Of a stretch of DNA of 13,624 bases, positions 6,964 to 13,624 are shown piece after piece. The position numbers were made by a program, and so were the translations under genes. The notes under the pieces are model-generated. The model ran no database searches and was not told the DNA's origin. It saw nothing but the letters and a program-made list of their open reading frames with translations. Within the stretch, counting starts at the first letter, position 1. The number at the start of each line of letters is the position of its first letter. This DNA comes from GWF2-50-93 sp041666985. GTDB taxonomy: Bacteria; Verrucomicrobiota; Lentisphaeria; Victivallales; GWF2-50-93. The stretch covers positions 1 through 13,624 of the forward strand of contig JBAYFV010000055.1 of assembly GCA_041666985.1 (NCBI GenBank), in the 5' to 3' direction.

Positions 6964-6973
6964 AGGATTCAGA
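6959..6973. other. Palindrome spanning the two convergent stop codons
   Basis: TCTGAA-GGA-TTCAGA is a perfect six-base inverted repeat. It contains the stop of the FHA gene (TGA, 6961-6963) and the stop of the M50 gene on the other strand (6971-6969). No T-run follows on either side, so termination by this element alone is doubtful. Confidence 0.35.
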
Positions 6974-9146
6974 AGCTCAATTCCGTCCGGAGGACGCGCA
7001 GGACGTTTTTGATGAGATTGCCGCCGACAGAGGCGTATTTTCTCAGTCTGGCCGCGCCGGTCCTGCCGGCGTTCGGAGAGGATTTGGAAAACTCAATATC
7101 TATCTGATAGTAGGTTGAAACCGGCGTAAAAAGCCCGTTGCCGCCATTATACACAATGATTGGGCCGCCGTAGTTTTTCAATAACGGAGACGGCGGCAGT
7201 TCGGCCGGCAGGGGGATTATTCCGGCAACTCGGCCGGAGTACGAGGATATTCCGTCGCTGAGGGAGACGGAGACGCGGTCGCCGGCCCTGATATACTTTG
7301 CGTCATCCTCCTGCACATAAGCTATGGCATTGCGGGCGTCCGGAGCGAAAACTTCACCGACCAGTTCACCTTTGGCGAGCCATTTCCCGACTTTGAGATG
7401 ACGCTCGTACAGGGCGAATATTCCGTCGATCTGACTGTTTGTGCGCAGTTGTACTCTTTTCCTTTCAATCTCGGAAACGGTGTCCCGGCTGTGTTCGAGG
7501 GTCTCCCTGCGAACGCCTATCTGCCTGAGCTGCTCCTTGTCGCCCTGCGCCTGATCCAGCTGAAGCAGATCTATCTCATAGTCGAATCTGGCCTCCTGGC
7601 GCCGCCAGTCCAGAAAGGGATCCCTCTGCGCCATCAAGAGTTCGCCGCGTTTGACGGCCTGCCCGTCCGCCACGTTGAGCTCTTCAAGAAAACCGTTTAC
7701 CGGAGCGTACAGCATCACCGACTCCTTGGATTTGACTTCGCAGGGGGCGACGATGCTCCACGGCAGGGGTATTGACAGGATTATCAGGACGGACAGGGCT
7801 CCTCCCAGCGAGCGCGTGGCTCTGCCGTGTTTGAATTTACCCCAGTTCGCCACGAGAAACCTCCCTTCGTCTATTACAGGTTTGAGGATTAGGAGGTACA
7901 CCTCCAGGATCAGCAGTACAATACCGACGACTTTTATAAATTGAAAGTAGACAATCAGTATAATCGAGGTATACAGGAATATCCGGTAGAGGAAGGCGGA
8001 TATGCTGTAGAAGATGAGAACCTGCCGTTTCCAGCCTGTGGACGGATCCGGCGGAACCTCCATCCCAAACAGGTATCTGCGCCAGATGCCCCGCACCAGC
8101 TCAGTCCCGCGTTTCTGGAGATTGTCAATGTTCACTATGTCCATCAGCATGTAATAACCGTCATAGCGAATGAAGGGATTCCCGTTTACGAATACGGTGT
8201 TCAGGATGCTGACCGCGAAAATGTAGTACGCCACGGTATTGGCCGGCCCGGAACTTGTGTTCGCCCAGACAAGGGCGGCGAAGCCTCCGATCAGCAGTTC
8301 GCTGAAAACTCCGGCCCCGTCAATCTGGAATCTCTTCCACCTGTCCGGGATTCTCCAGGAATCGGTGATGTCCGTGTAGAACCGCGGGAAAAAGACAATG
8401 AATGCGACACCCATTTTACGGACGCGGCAGCCGTAGTTGCGCGCGGTATAGGCGTGGGCGAATTCATGTATGACCTTTATGAGTACAATGGCCAGCGAGT
8501 ATCGCAGCAAGCCCTGAATGGAAATCGAGGCGATGAATGCGTCTGCGAACTTGTAGAAATTGACTATCAGGCAGAGATAGCCTATTGCGGCCACCATCTT
8601 GAGGGTGAAAAGCGTCCAGGGATTGAAAATCGCCATTACCCTCTCCAGCGTCCTCTGGAGAAAGCGGTCCGGAGAGATGAGCGGAATGCGGAAAAACAGG
8701 TACGTCGAAAGCACAATGTGCCAGAACATTGACTTCTTGAAATCCCGGGCCTTGACGGCTTTCGCCTCGGTAAGCCCGTAAACCGGTTTGAAGAGATTGC
8801 TCTGCTGCAGAAATGAAATAAGCTTGACAGCCTCCTGCCTGTCCGCAGTTATGCCGGACTCCTTCAGCTTGGTTAAAAAAGCGCCCATTTCCTGATTTCC
8901 GGACAGGCAGCCGATAATCCGGTAGTCTTTTTCTGAAAAGCGGAAATAGTTGCCGGAAACAGGATCGAATATCACCCAGGTGGCTTTTCCTTTTTCATCA
9001 GCCCCCCCCCTGAATATCTCCAAATCCGGCCGCAGTTCGCCGGTGAACTCCTGCCTGGGAGGCAAAGGCATGGAAACTGGCTGGGGCGCGGAAGCCGGTT
9101 GCGGCCGGGAGGACTCGTTTGAATTTTTGTCGTCCGGATTTATCAT
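6969..9146 (-). CDS. PqqD-like/M50 metalloprotease/HlyD fusion membrane protein
   Basis: The gene encodes 725 residues; AGGGAAATC precedes the ATG at 9146. Residues 1-35 are a Pro/Ser/Gln-rich tail. Residues 36-120 (ELRPDLEIFRGG..., WVIFDPVSGNYFRFSEKDYRIIGCLSG) resemble a PqqD-like peptide-recognition fold. Several membrane segments follow (about 140-450). The M50 site is intact: HEFAH (227-231) for zinc and the second motif NPFIRYDGYY (323-332), with Asp329 as third ligand. From about 475 to the end is an HlyD adaptor: a lipoyl-like half (APVNGFLEELNVADGQAVKRGELL), a coiled coil and a beta-barrel half (AGDRVSVSLSDG). This corresponds to the 'putative peptide zinc metalloprotease' family that accompanies HlyD adaptors. 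It would sit in the inner membrane and either cleave or conduct the cargo. It is the third gene of the minus-strand operon, 77 bases after the GAF-like/HlyD gene. Confidence 0.9.
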   Translation of the reverse strand: MINPDDKNSNESSRPQPASAPQPVSMPLPPRQEFTGELRPDLEIFRGGADEKGKATWVIFDPVSGNYFRFSEKDYRIIGCLSGNQEMGAFLTKLKESGITADRQEAVKLISFLQQSNLFKPVYGLTEAKAVKARDFKKSMFWHIVLSTYLFFRIPLISPDRFLQRTLERVMAIFNPWTLFTLKMVAAIGYLCLIVNFYKFADAFIASISIQGLLRYSLAIVLIKVIHEFAHAYTARNYGCRVRKMGVAFIVFFPRFYTDITDSWRIPDRWKRFQIDGAGVFSELLIGGFAALVWANTSSGPANTVAYYIFAVSILNTVFVNGNPFIRYDGYYMLMDIVNIDNLQKRGTELVRGIWRRYLFGMEVPPDPSTGWKRQVLIFYSISAFLYRIFLYTSIILIVYFQFIKVVGIVLLILEVYLLILKPVIDEGRFLVANWGKFKHGRATRSLGGALSVLIILSIPLPWSIVAPCEVKSKESVMLYAPVNGFLEELNVADGQAVKRGELLMAQRDPFLDWRRQEARFDYEIDLLQLDQAQGDKEQLRQIGVRRETLEHSRDTVSEIERKRVQLRTNSQIDGIFALYERHLKVGKWLAKGELVGEVFAPDARNAIAYVQEDDAKYIRAGDRVSVSLSDGISSYSGRVAGIIPLPAELPPSPLLKNYGGPIIVYNGGNGLFTPVSTYYQIDIEFSKSSPNAGRTGAARLRKYASVGGNLIKNVLRVLRTELSF
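9002..9010 (-). repeat. G9 homopolymer within the M50 gene
   Basis: Nine C on the plus strand (nine G in the coding sense) span codons Arg46-Gly-Gly-Ala49, just before the PqqD-like domain. A one-base slip would end or shift the reading frame near the start of the protein. Tracts of this length are typical sites of phase variation in other bacteria. Confidence 0.6.
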
Positions 9147-9162
9147 TTTTGATTTCCCTGCT

Positions 9163-9185
9163 AATTTTTCCGGGACGGAAAAATT
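9163..9185 (-). promoter_or_regulatory. Perfect intercistronic hairpin before the M50 gene
   Basis: Arms AATTTTTCCG (9163-9172) and CGGAAAAATT (9176-9185) form a perfect 10-base-pair stem with a three-base loop in the 77-base gap between two operon genes. It ends 16 bases before the M50 ATG, next to the ribosome site. It lacks a trailing T-run, so it more likely sets transcript processing or translation of the M50 gene than full termination. Confidence 0.5.
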
Positions 9186-9223
9186 TCCTTATTCCGAACG
9201 CTGAAACTTCAGGACTTCATCTT

Positions 9224-10648
9224 CTACAGCTGCCTGTACCAGAGAACCAGATGGCGGAAGAGATAATACCCGAGCGAAACCTTTGATCCGGAAACCCTGG
9301 CGACACCACGCATGCCGCAAATAAGATTCTGCTTCTTGCTGTCCGACAAACTGACCCGGATCAGATAGCAGTAGATGTTTTTCTCGGTAAGCACGGGTTT
9401 GGGACTGACGGCTGAGACAGTGCCTCCCAGAGGCGTTCCCGGCCTGGTATGCAGATATAACGCGACTTTGCAGTCGGATCCGAGAACCGAGGCGTTGCGT
9501 TCGTCCAGTGAAATCTGCGCTATCAGGCTTTTCGTTTCAAGCAGTTCAAAGAGTTTTTCGCCGGCGCGCACCGCCTTGCCCTCAAGCTTGTTGGCGTCGC
9601 CGATATCCAGAATACCGTCGGCCTCGGCGCGGACAATGCTCCTGTCCAAATACCACTGGTTGCGCTGGATGTCTATGGCCGCCTTGTTTTTCTGCAGTTC
9701 GAGCAATTTCACCTGCCCTCGCTTGGCCGCTTCCTGGAACGACTGCATTTGAATAAGGTCGAATTGTGCGGATATCCTGTTGTATTCATTGCGGGCGCTG
9801 TTCAGGTTGAAGACGCGTTCCTCGGTATTGAATTCAAGGATTATGTCACCGCTTTTGACCATGTCACCGCTTTTGAAGTGGCAGGTGGCGATCACTCCGT
9901 CGAGCAGAGAATACGCAATTATCTCTTTTTCCGGTATGATTTCAAACTCGGAAGATACCGTCTGCCTCATCCACACCGCCACCGACGCGATGGCGAATAA
10001 AACCAGAAGTATGACCAGTATCCTGGACGGACGCAGCCAGGTGCGGCGGTCCATCCATTGTTTCACCATCGGCGTACGGCGGCGGTTTAAAATAAAATAA
10101 AGCGACTCGCCGTAGTGCTGGCGCAGAAGAGACAGCACGGCCGAAGCGACAGCGGCCTGCTCTTTCTGACCGAATTCTATCACCCAGAGGAAATTGCCGT
10201 TTTCCTCGTCGGATTTAACGCCCGGCTCGGCAATGGGCACCAGATAAGTGGCTTCCGACGTTTTCATCATGTATTCCAGAGCCGCAACGGCGTCAGGCTC
10301 CGGATTGACGGATGAAAGCGTTTCCCTGTCGACAACAGTAACCTTCGATATTTCGGCAAAAGGACGGATCAGGGATATCAGCTCCTGGCAGTATTCCGAG
10401 TTGTGTTTGACATCCGGCTGGCCTGAAACGGCAATGATTTTCGGTTGAAGCCCCCTCATGTCCACTAGAGCTGATCGGCTGTATGGAAGTGCCAGTACGC
10501 TGTTGTTGACCACATGTCCGGCCCAATTTGTCAGATCATTCTTTTCAAACGCCTCATGTCCGAGCCGCAAAATGGCTGAAAGGGCGTTAAGTTTGCCTTT
10601 GAGGAGCAGTACTTCCTTCGCCTGTTGATGTTCGCCGTTCATTGTCAT
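9224..10648 (-). CDS. GAF-like domain fused to an HlyD-family adaptor
   Basis: The gene encodes 474 residues. Its ATG overlaps the stop of the preceding HlyD gene (ATGA), which implies coupled translation. Residues 12-190 have the pattern of a GAF domain: a helix (LNALSAILRLGHEAF), strands (SALVDMRGLQPKIIAVSG), LVPIAEPG and FLWVIEFGQ, then a C-terminal helix. One membrane segment lies at 209-226 (RILVILLVLFAIASVAVW). Next comes an adaptor: lipoyl-like half (SLLDGVIATCHFKSGDMVKSGDIILEFN, about 247-274), coiled coil (277-330), second half (IVRAEADGIL, 338-347) and beta-barrel (370-450). Topology is therefore GAF inside, adaptor in the periplasm. The GAF-like part could sense a small molecule or bind a cytosolic partner; no ligand is evident. 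It should join the neighbouring HlyD protein and the TolC-like channel. Confidence 0.88.
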   Translation of the reverse strand: MTMNGEHQQAKEVLLLKGKLNALSAILRLGHEAFEKNDLTNWAGHVVNNSVLALPYSRSALVDMRGLQPKIIAVSGQPDVKHNSEYCQELISLIRPFAEISKVTVVDRETLSSVNPEPDAVAALEYMMKTSEATYLVPIAEPGVKSDEENGNFLWVIEFGQKEQAAVASAVLSLLRQHYGESLYFILNRRRTPMVKQWMDRRTWLRPSRILVILLVLFAIASVAVWMRQTVSSEFEIIPEKEIIAYSLLDGVIATCHFKSGDMVKSGDIILEFNTEERVFNLNSARNEYNRISAQFDLIQMQSFQEAAKRGQVKLLELQKNKAAIDIQRNQWYLDRSIVRAEADGILDIGDANKLEGKAVRAGEKLFELLETKSLIAQISLDERNASVLGSDCKVALYLHTRPGTPLGGTVSAVSPKPVLTEKNIYCYLIRVSLSDSKKQNLICGMRGVARVSGSKVSLGYYLFRHLVLWYRQL

Positions 10649-11463
10649 TGCGGGGGCAGCTCCTTGTGCTGGGGGAGAAGATGTCCGGACATTCCGGCGG
10701 ACAGGACGCCGTCACGGTTGTCCACCAGGATTTTGATTTCGAAGGTACGGCTGCCGTAATCTATTTCCCCTCCGATTTCATAAACGGTTCCGATGTGAGC
10801 GGTTCCGGTTTCATCAACCTGAACGCGCTGGGATTCCCCGATTTTCACCAGGTTCCGCTCCGAGGAGGGCAGATGCATCACGCCCATCAGCTGATTGTCG
10901 TCTATTATCTGGATCAGTTGCTGCCCGACTCTGACAAATTCGTGTTCCTGCAACAGTTTTTTAACAAGCCGTCCGGAAAAAGGTGCGGCAACGTGGCATG
11001 CGGCCAAATCCTGTTCGGCAAGTTTCAAGTTCGCGTCCTGGAACATCTGCTTGGAATTCGCAATATCAACTTCCAGTTCGCATCTTTCGACATCCTGAAG
11101 ACCTTGCAGCCCGCGTTTGTGGAGGTCTTTTGTCCGGAGAAGGTTCTTTTCCGCAAAAGCAAGTCCGGCCTTGGACTCAATACAGGCGGATTTCGCCTTT
11201 ATAAGCCGTTCTTTGAAAGTGTCGTCGTTGAGTTCCACCAGGATGTCGCCGGCATTGAATCTTTCGCCTTCCTTGAATTTGTGGGAGCGGACTTCGGTTT
11301 CAACCATTGACGCCAGAGTCGCATCGCGGAACGGGAAAAGCACTGTTTTCACCGCAGTTCCATCGTTTCCAGGTTCAACAGCGGAGGAATTCAGGTTCAA
11401 GTGGAAGACTCCTCCGATTGCGATTGATAAAACCAGTATTTTTGCAACATTTCGGAAACTCAT
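10645..11463 (-). CDS. HlyD-family periplasmic adaptor
   Basis: The gene encodes 272 residues from ATG at 11463, preceded by AAGGA at 7 bases. A TTG nine codons upstream is in frame but has no ribosome site. Residues 6-29 are an N-terminal membrane anchor or signal (VAKILVLSIAIGGVFHLNL). The lipoyl-like domain is split around a hairpin: first half about 44-80 (VETEVRSHKFKEGERFNAGDILVELND), coiled coil about 84-152, second half 156-190 (CHVAAPFSGRLVKKLLQEHEFVRVGQQL). A beta-barrel follows to about 262. It is the compact form of the tripartite-efflux adaptor family. As the first gene of the minus-strand operon it leads the GAF-like/HlyD and M50/HlyD genes, so the machine may use three different adaptor subunits. 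Confidence 0.9.
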   Translation of the reverse strand: MSFRNVAKILVLSIAIGGVFHLNLNSSAVEPGNDGTAVKTVLFPFRDATLASMVETEVRSHKFKEGERFNAGDILVELNDDTFKERLIKAKSACIESKAGLAFAEKNLLRTKDLHKRGLQGLQDVERCELEVDIANSKQMFQDANLKLAEQDLAACHVAAPFSGRLVKKLLQEHEFVRVGQQLIQIIDDNQLMGVMHLPSSERNLVKIGESQRVQVDETGTAHIGTVYEIGGEIDYGSRTFEIKILVDNRDGVLSAGMSGHLLPQHKELPPQ

Positions 11464-11635
11464 TTCAAGTCCTTGTTTTTGTTGGAACAAAAAATCCCTG
11501 TAACATATAGGCGTTTATGCAATTTAGCAAAACTACTATTTGCATTTACAGGAAAAGACAATATGTTTGTGCAATATTTTTCCGGTAGTCCGGAATAATT
11601 TGATAAAGTAATTTTTTAGAGAAAGGTGGGATTTT
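11464..11635. promoter_or_regulatory. Divergent control region between the export operon and the small protein/TolC-like genes
   Basis: For the minus strand TTTGCT (11531-11526) and TATATG (11509-11504) are 16 bases apart and form a fair promoter for the HlyD operon. TTTTTGTT-GG-AACAAAAA (11476-11493), a perfect eight-base inverted repeat, lies in its leader. On the other side TTCCGG-TAGT-CCGGAA (11580-11595) sits before the small protein gene. No clear promoter is seen for the plus strand. The arrangement allows joint control of both halves of the system. Confidence 0.4.
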
Positions 11636-11914
11636 ATGGAAGGCCAGAAAGAAAAAGAGATTTTTGCGGACGGTATTGGGCAGATTCACTTTGTCGGAGG
11701 AATGGTTCGTTTCGATTTCATCACACTGCAGCCCGATCCGAAGGGCAAAGCCGAACCTACGCCTGTTTACAATGAAAGGATAATCATGCCTCCCCAGGGC
11801 TTCCTCAACGCCTTCAATTCCATGCAGCAGCTGATTGACAAGCTTCTTGAGGCCGGTGTCCTCAAGCGAAATGAAAACGCCGACGCCAAAATTGACAAAA
11901 AAGACAAGAAATAG
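11636..11914 (+). CDS. Conserved 92-residue small protein, paralogue of the one at 2349
   Basis: The gene encodes 92 residues; AAAGGTGGG precedes the ATG. It has no signal peptide or membrane segment. The first 80 residues match the copy at 2349-2639 at 71 positions; changes are mostly conservative (Tyr/Phe at 10 and 26, Arg/Lys at 7). The tails differ completely, and this one ends Lys/Asp rich. Codons for identical residues often differ between copies (for example GGT ATT GGG here and GGG ATC GGA there), so the duplication is old and the protein is held by selection. It is the first gene of the plus-strand pair with the TolC-like gene and faces the HlyD operon, which ties it to the export machine. 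Enzyme motifs are absent; a binding or adaptor role is inferred. Confidence 0.87.
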   Translation: MEGQKEKEIFADGIGQIHFVGGMVRFDFITLQPDPKGKAEPTPVYNERIIMPPQGFLNAFNSMQQLIDKLLEAGVLKRNENADAKIDKKDKK

Positions 11915-11916
11915 TT

Positions 11917-11959
11917 CATGCTTCTCCCAATACCGGCGATGCTGTTATGGCAGAGCATG
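11917..11959 (+). promoter_or_regulatory. Competing hairpins between the small protein and TolC-like genes
   Basis: AGCATG (11954-11959) can pair with CATGCT (11917-11922) or, through AGCAT, with ATGCT (11939-11943). The two pairings exclude each other. They lie just before the channel gene, whose own ribosome site is poor, so an RNA switch on its translation is possible but unproven. Confidence 0.3.
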
Positions 11960-11985
11960 ACTGAAGGATGACAGAAATCGCAGTT

Positions 11986-13506
11986 ATGAAAATTAGATTT
12001 CATCAAATTTTTGTAATTGTGGCTTCTGTCATTTTTTTCACCAGTTGCAGCAGTGAGGATTCATATCGAAGCGAACGTGTGAAAAAAGCCGAGAAGCACT
12101 TCGAAAACATTGCCGGACGGATAATAGAAAAAGGCAAGGTTTTCCAGTTGCCCGAATGCATTGAGCTGGCGCTTAAAAACAACTTGGATCTGCAGGTCAG
12201 CGAACTGAAGGAAAAGATCGCAAACGAGCGCGTTACTGCGGAAATACTCGGCATGCTTCCGGATCTGACAGTCACCAACGACTACAAGGCGCGCAACAAT
12301 GTCCCGGGTTCTTCCAGCAAAAGCATCGTCACCGGCGGTGCGACCTACGGATACAGTCAGAGCCAGGACCAGGATGAAAACACCTTCAAAGTGGAACTGC
12401 TGTTCAGCGCACTCGACTTCGGCCTGGCTTACCTCAATGTCGTCCAGGCCCAGGATCGTACGCTCATTGAGAAGCAGCAGACACAGCGGGCGGCACAGAA
12501 CCTGAGATTGGATGTCGCCAAAGCGTATTTCAGGGTGGGCACCATTCAGGACGCCATTGAAACCACTGAAAAACTGCTCGAAGAATGCCGCGACATAGAC
12601 AGCACTTTCATGGAGCTGGCGAAAACCAAGGATGTTTCGCTCCTGAGACTCCTCGATGAACATAAGCGGTTTATTCGCCTGCAGCAGAGACTGATGGATT
12701 ACCGCCGCACCTATCTGAACTCCTGCATTGAACTGAGAACCCTGATGGGCTTCTCCCCTTTCGGTGAAATCCACGTGGACACTTCGGCTCTCTCCAAGCT
12801 CTCGGACATCAACCTGCCGGAGATAGGCCTCATGGAAAAAATATCCCTCACCGAACGTCCGGAACTATTCAATCTGGACATCCAGGCGAACATAACCCTT
12901 AACGAGTCGAGGAAGGCCATCCTCATGATGTTCCCGAACGTGCAGATGATCGGGGATTTCAATAATTCCAGCAATTCCTTCCTCCTTCATACGTCCTGGT
13001 GGGAAATCGGAGTCCGGGCGGCGTACAACGTATTGAAACTGCCTCAGCAAATCGCCAAATACAGATCGCTGAACGGGGAAATGGATGAACTGGAGATGCA
13101 GACCCTCTCCATGACAATCGGGGTGATGGCGCAGGTCAGGATTTCATATGCCGAGATGCAGGAGTCTAAAGAGCGTTATGAACTCGACGAAAAGGTCTAC
13201 CAGATTTATTATCAGCATTTGGAATACGCCCTCGGAAGTTTCAATGTCGGAGGAGGTTTGTCCCGGCTCGAGATTGACCGCATGAAAATGGAAACGGCGG
13301 AAACCCAGATCCAGAGGACGCAGTCCCTCGGCAACTATTATGTGGCATATTACCGCCTGATGAACGCGATGGGGGTCAGCTCCATGGCTCCCGACACGAT
13401 CAGGAAGCTGAAGGATAAGATCGACAAGTCGTCCGAACCCGCCGACATCAAACCAGATGAAAAGAAACAGGAACAGCAGGAAATCAGGGAAGATACAGGA
13501 CACTAG
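11986..13506 (+). CDS. TolC-like outer-membrane efflux lipoprotein
   Basis: The gene encodes 506 residues from ATG at 11986. An in-frame ATG at 11968 would add six residues (MTEIAV) before the signal and follows GAAGG directly with no spacing, so I prefer 11986 although its ribosome site is also poor. Residues 1-21 are a lipoprotein signal (MKIRFHQIF...FFTSC) with lipidated Cys21. Two outer-membrane efflux repeats follow. The first begins FQLPECIELALKNNLDLQVSELK, the usual repeat opening; the second begins near ISLTERPELFNLDIQANITLNESRKAI. Both contain long helices and short strands as in the TolC alpha-barrel and beta-barrel. The C-terminal 40 residues are Lys/Glu/Asp rich. It would form the outer-membrane channel for the divergently encoded HlyD adaptors. 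The length is typical of the family. Confidence 0.9.
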   Translation: MKIRFHQIFVIVASVIFFTSCSSEDSYRSERVKKAEKHFENIAGRIIEKGKVFQLPECIELALKNNLDLQVSELKEKIANERVTAEILGMLPDLTVTNDYKARNNVPGSSSKSIVTGGATYGYSQSQDQDENTFKVELLFSALDFGLAYLNVVQAQDRTLIEKQQTQRAAQNLRLDVAKAYFRVGTIQDAIETTEKLLEECRDIDSTFMELAKTKDVSLLRLLDEHKRFIRLQQRLMDYRRTYLNSCIELRTLMGFSPFGEIHVDTSALSKLSDINLPEIGLMEKISLTERPELFNLDIQANITLNESRKAILMMFPNVQMIGDFNNSSNSFLLHTSWWEIGVRAAYNVLKLPQQIAKYRSLNGEMDELEMQTLSMTIGVMAQVRISYAEMQESKERYELDEKVYQIYYQHLEYALGSFNVGGGLSRLEIDRMKMETAETQIQRTQSLGNYYVAYYRLMNAMGVSSMAPDTIRKLKDKIDKSSEPADIKPDEKKQEQQEIREDTGH

Positions 13507-13564
13507 TGCTCTATAAATCTTAAAATTTCGTATAGACGAGTTAGATTGAGGATTGGATTTTTTT

Positions 13565-13607
13565 GTTCCGACTGATGGGCGATATAAATATCGTCAGAAG
13601 AAGGAAC
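13565..13607. other. Composite stem-loop after the TolC-like gene
   Basis: Three nested complementary pairs lie in 43 bases: GTTCC (13565-13569) with GGAAC (13603-13607), CTGA (13572-13575) with TCAG (13594-13597), and CGATAT (13580-13585) with ATATCG (13588-13593). No T-run follows on the plus strand; a T-run (about 13558-13564) precedes it. On the minus strand that becomes A-rich leader followed by the hairpin, so it could be a terminator for a gene beyond the right edge only if read from the right. Function is unclear. Confidence 0.4.
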
Positions 13608-13624
13608 GGAAAAATACAGCCTCA

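Noticed and set aside
7941..8732. Long plus-strand open frame of 263 codons
   Set aside because: It is the complement of the M50 gene, has no domain and reads as a shadow frame.
6969..9146. M50 protein as a site-2 protease releasing the nearby sigma factor
   Set aside because: It has a PqqD-like and an HlyD domain and no PDZ domain, it is co-directional with adaptor genes, and no membrane anti-sigma substrate is encoded.
10645..11490. TTG start for the first HlyD gene
   Set aside because: No ribosome site precedes it, and it lies on the inverted repeat in the leader; ATG at 11463 has AAGGA at good spacing.
1..13624. CRISPR array, tRNA, rRNA, transposase or prophage genes
   Set aside because: None seen: no regularly spaced repeats, no tRNA-like cloverleaf noticed, and no integrase or transposase motifs in any frame.

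Overview
The window reads as a Gram-negative bacterial chromosome. An outer-membrane efflux-type lipoprotein and three HlyD-type periplasmic adaptors are present. A secreted protein ending in a W-x-x-W-W motif, an ECF sigma factor with an FHA partner, and a prepilin-like protein with a class III leader are styles I associate with the Planctomycetota/Verrucomicrobiota/Lentisphaerota/Omnitrophota groups. That placement is inference; no rRNA or other marker is present.

Layout. (1) 1-1978 (-): the N-terminal 659 codons of a very large surface or secreted protein, running off the left edge. It has an LEPR-XLL-like start, an Ala/Gln-rich linker, two DUF4347-like modules and the start of a CSLREA-type beta-helix. 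(2) 2349-2639 (-): a 96-residue conserved small protein. (3) 2640-3349: no convincing gene; it holds an inverted pair of a 40-base repeat and one weak membrane ORF. (4) 3350-5640 (+): a compact group encoding an exported HEAT-like protein, a single-pass membrane coiled-coil protein and a prepilin-like protein, closed by a strong hairpin. (5) 5884-6963 (+): an ECF sigma factor and an FHA protein. (6) 11463 down to 6969 (-): an operon encoding an HlyD adaptor, a GAF-like/HlyD fusion and a PqqD-like/M50 metalloprotease/HlyD fusion. (7) 11636-13506 (+), divergent from (6): a second copy of the 96-residue small protein, then a TolC-like outer-membrane lipoprotein.

Interpretation. Units 6 and 7 together look like an envelope-spanning export machine with adaptor, membrane and outer-membrane parts. 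No ABC or RND motor is encoded in the window, and the inner-membrane component is an intact M50 (HExxH) protein fused to an HlyD domain. The large protein of unit 1 is the natural candidate cargo. The strongest link is the duplicated small protein: one copy lies directly upstream of the candidate cargo gene, the other directly upstream of the outer-membrane channel gene. The copies match at 71 of their first 80 residues although their codons have diverged, so the protein is under strong constraint. I infer a dedicated accessory or targeting factor for this export route. To my knowledge the mechanism of such M50-HlyD systems is not established.
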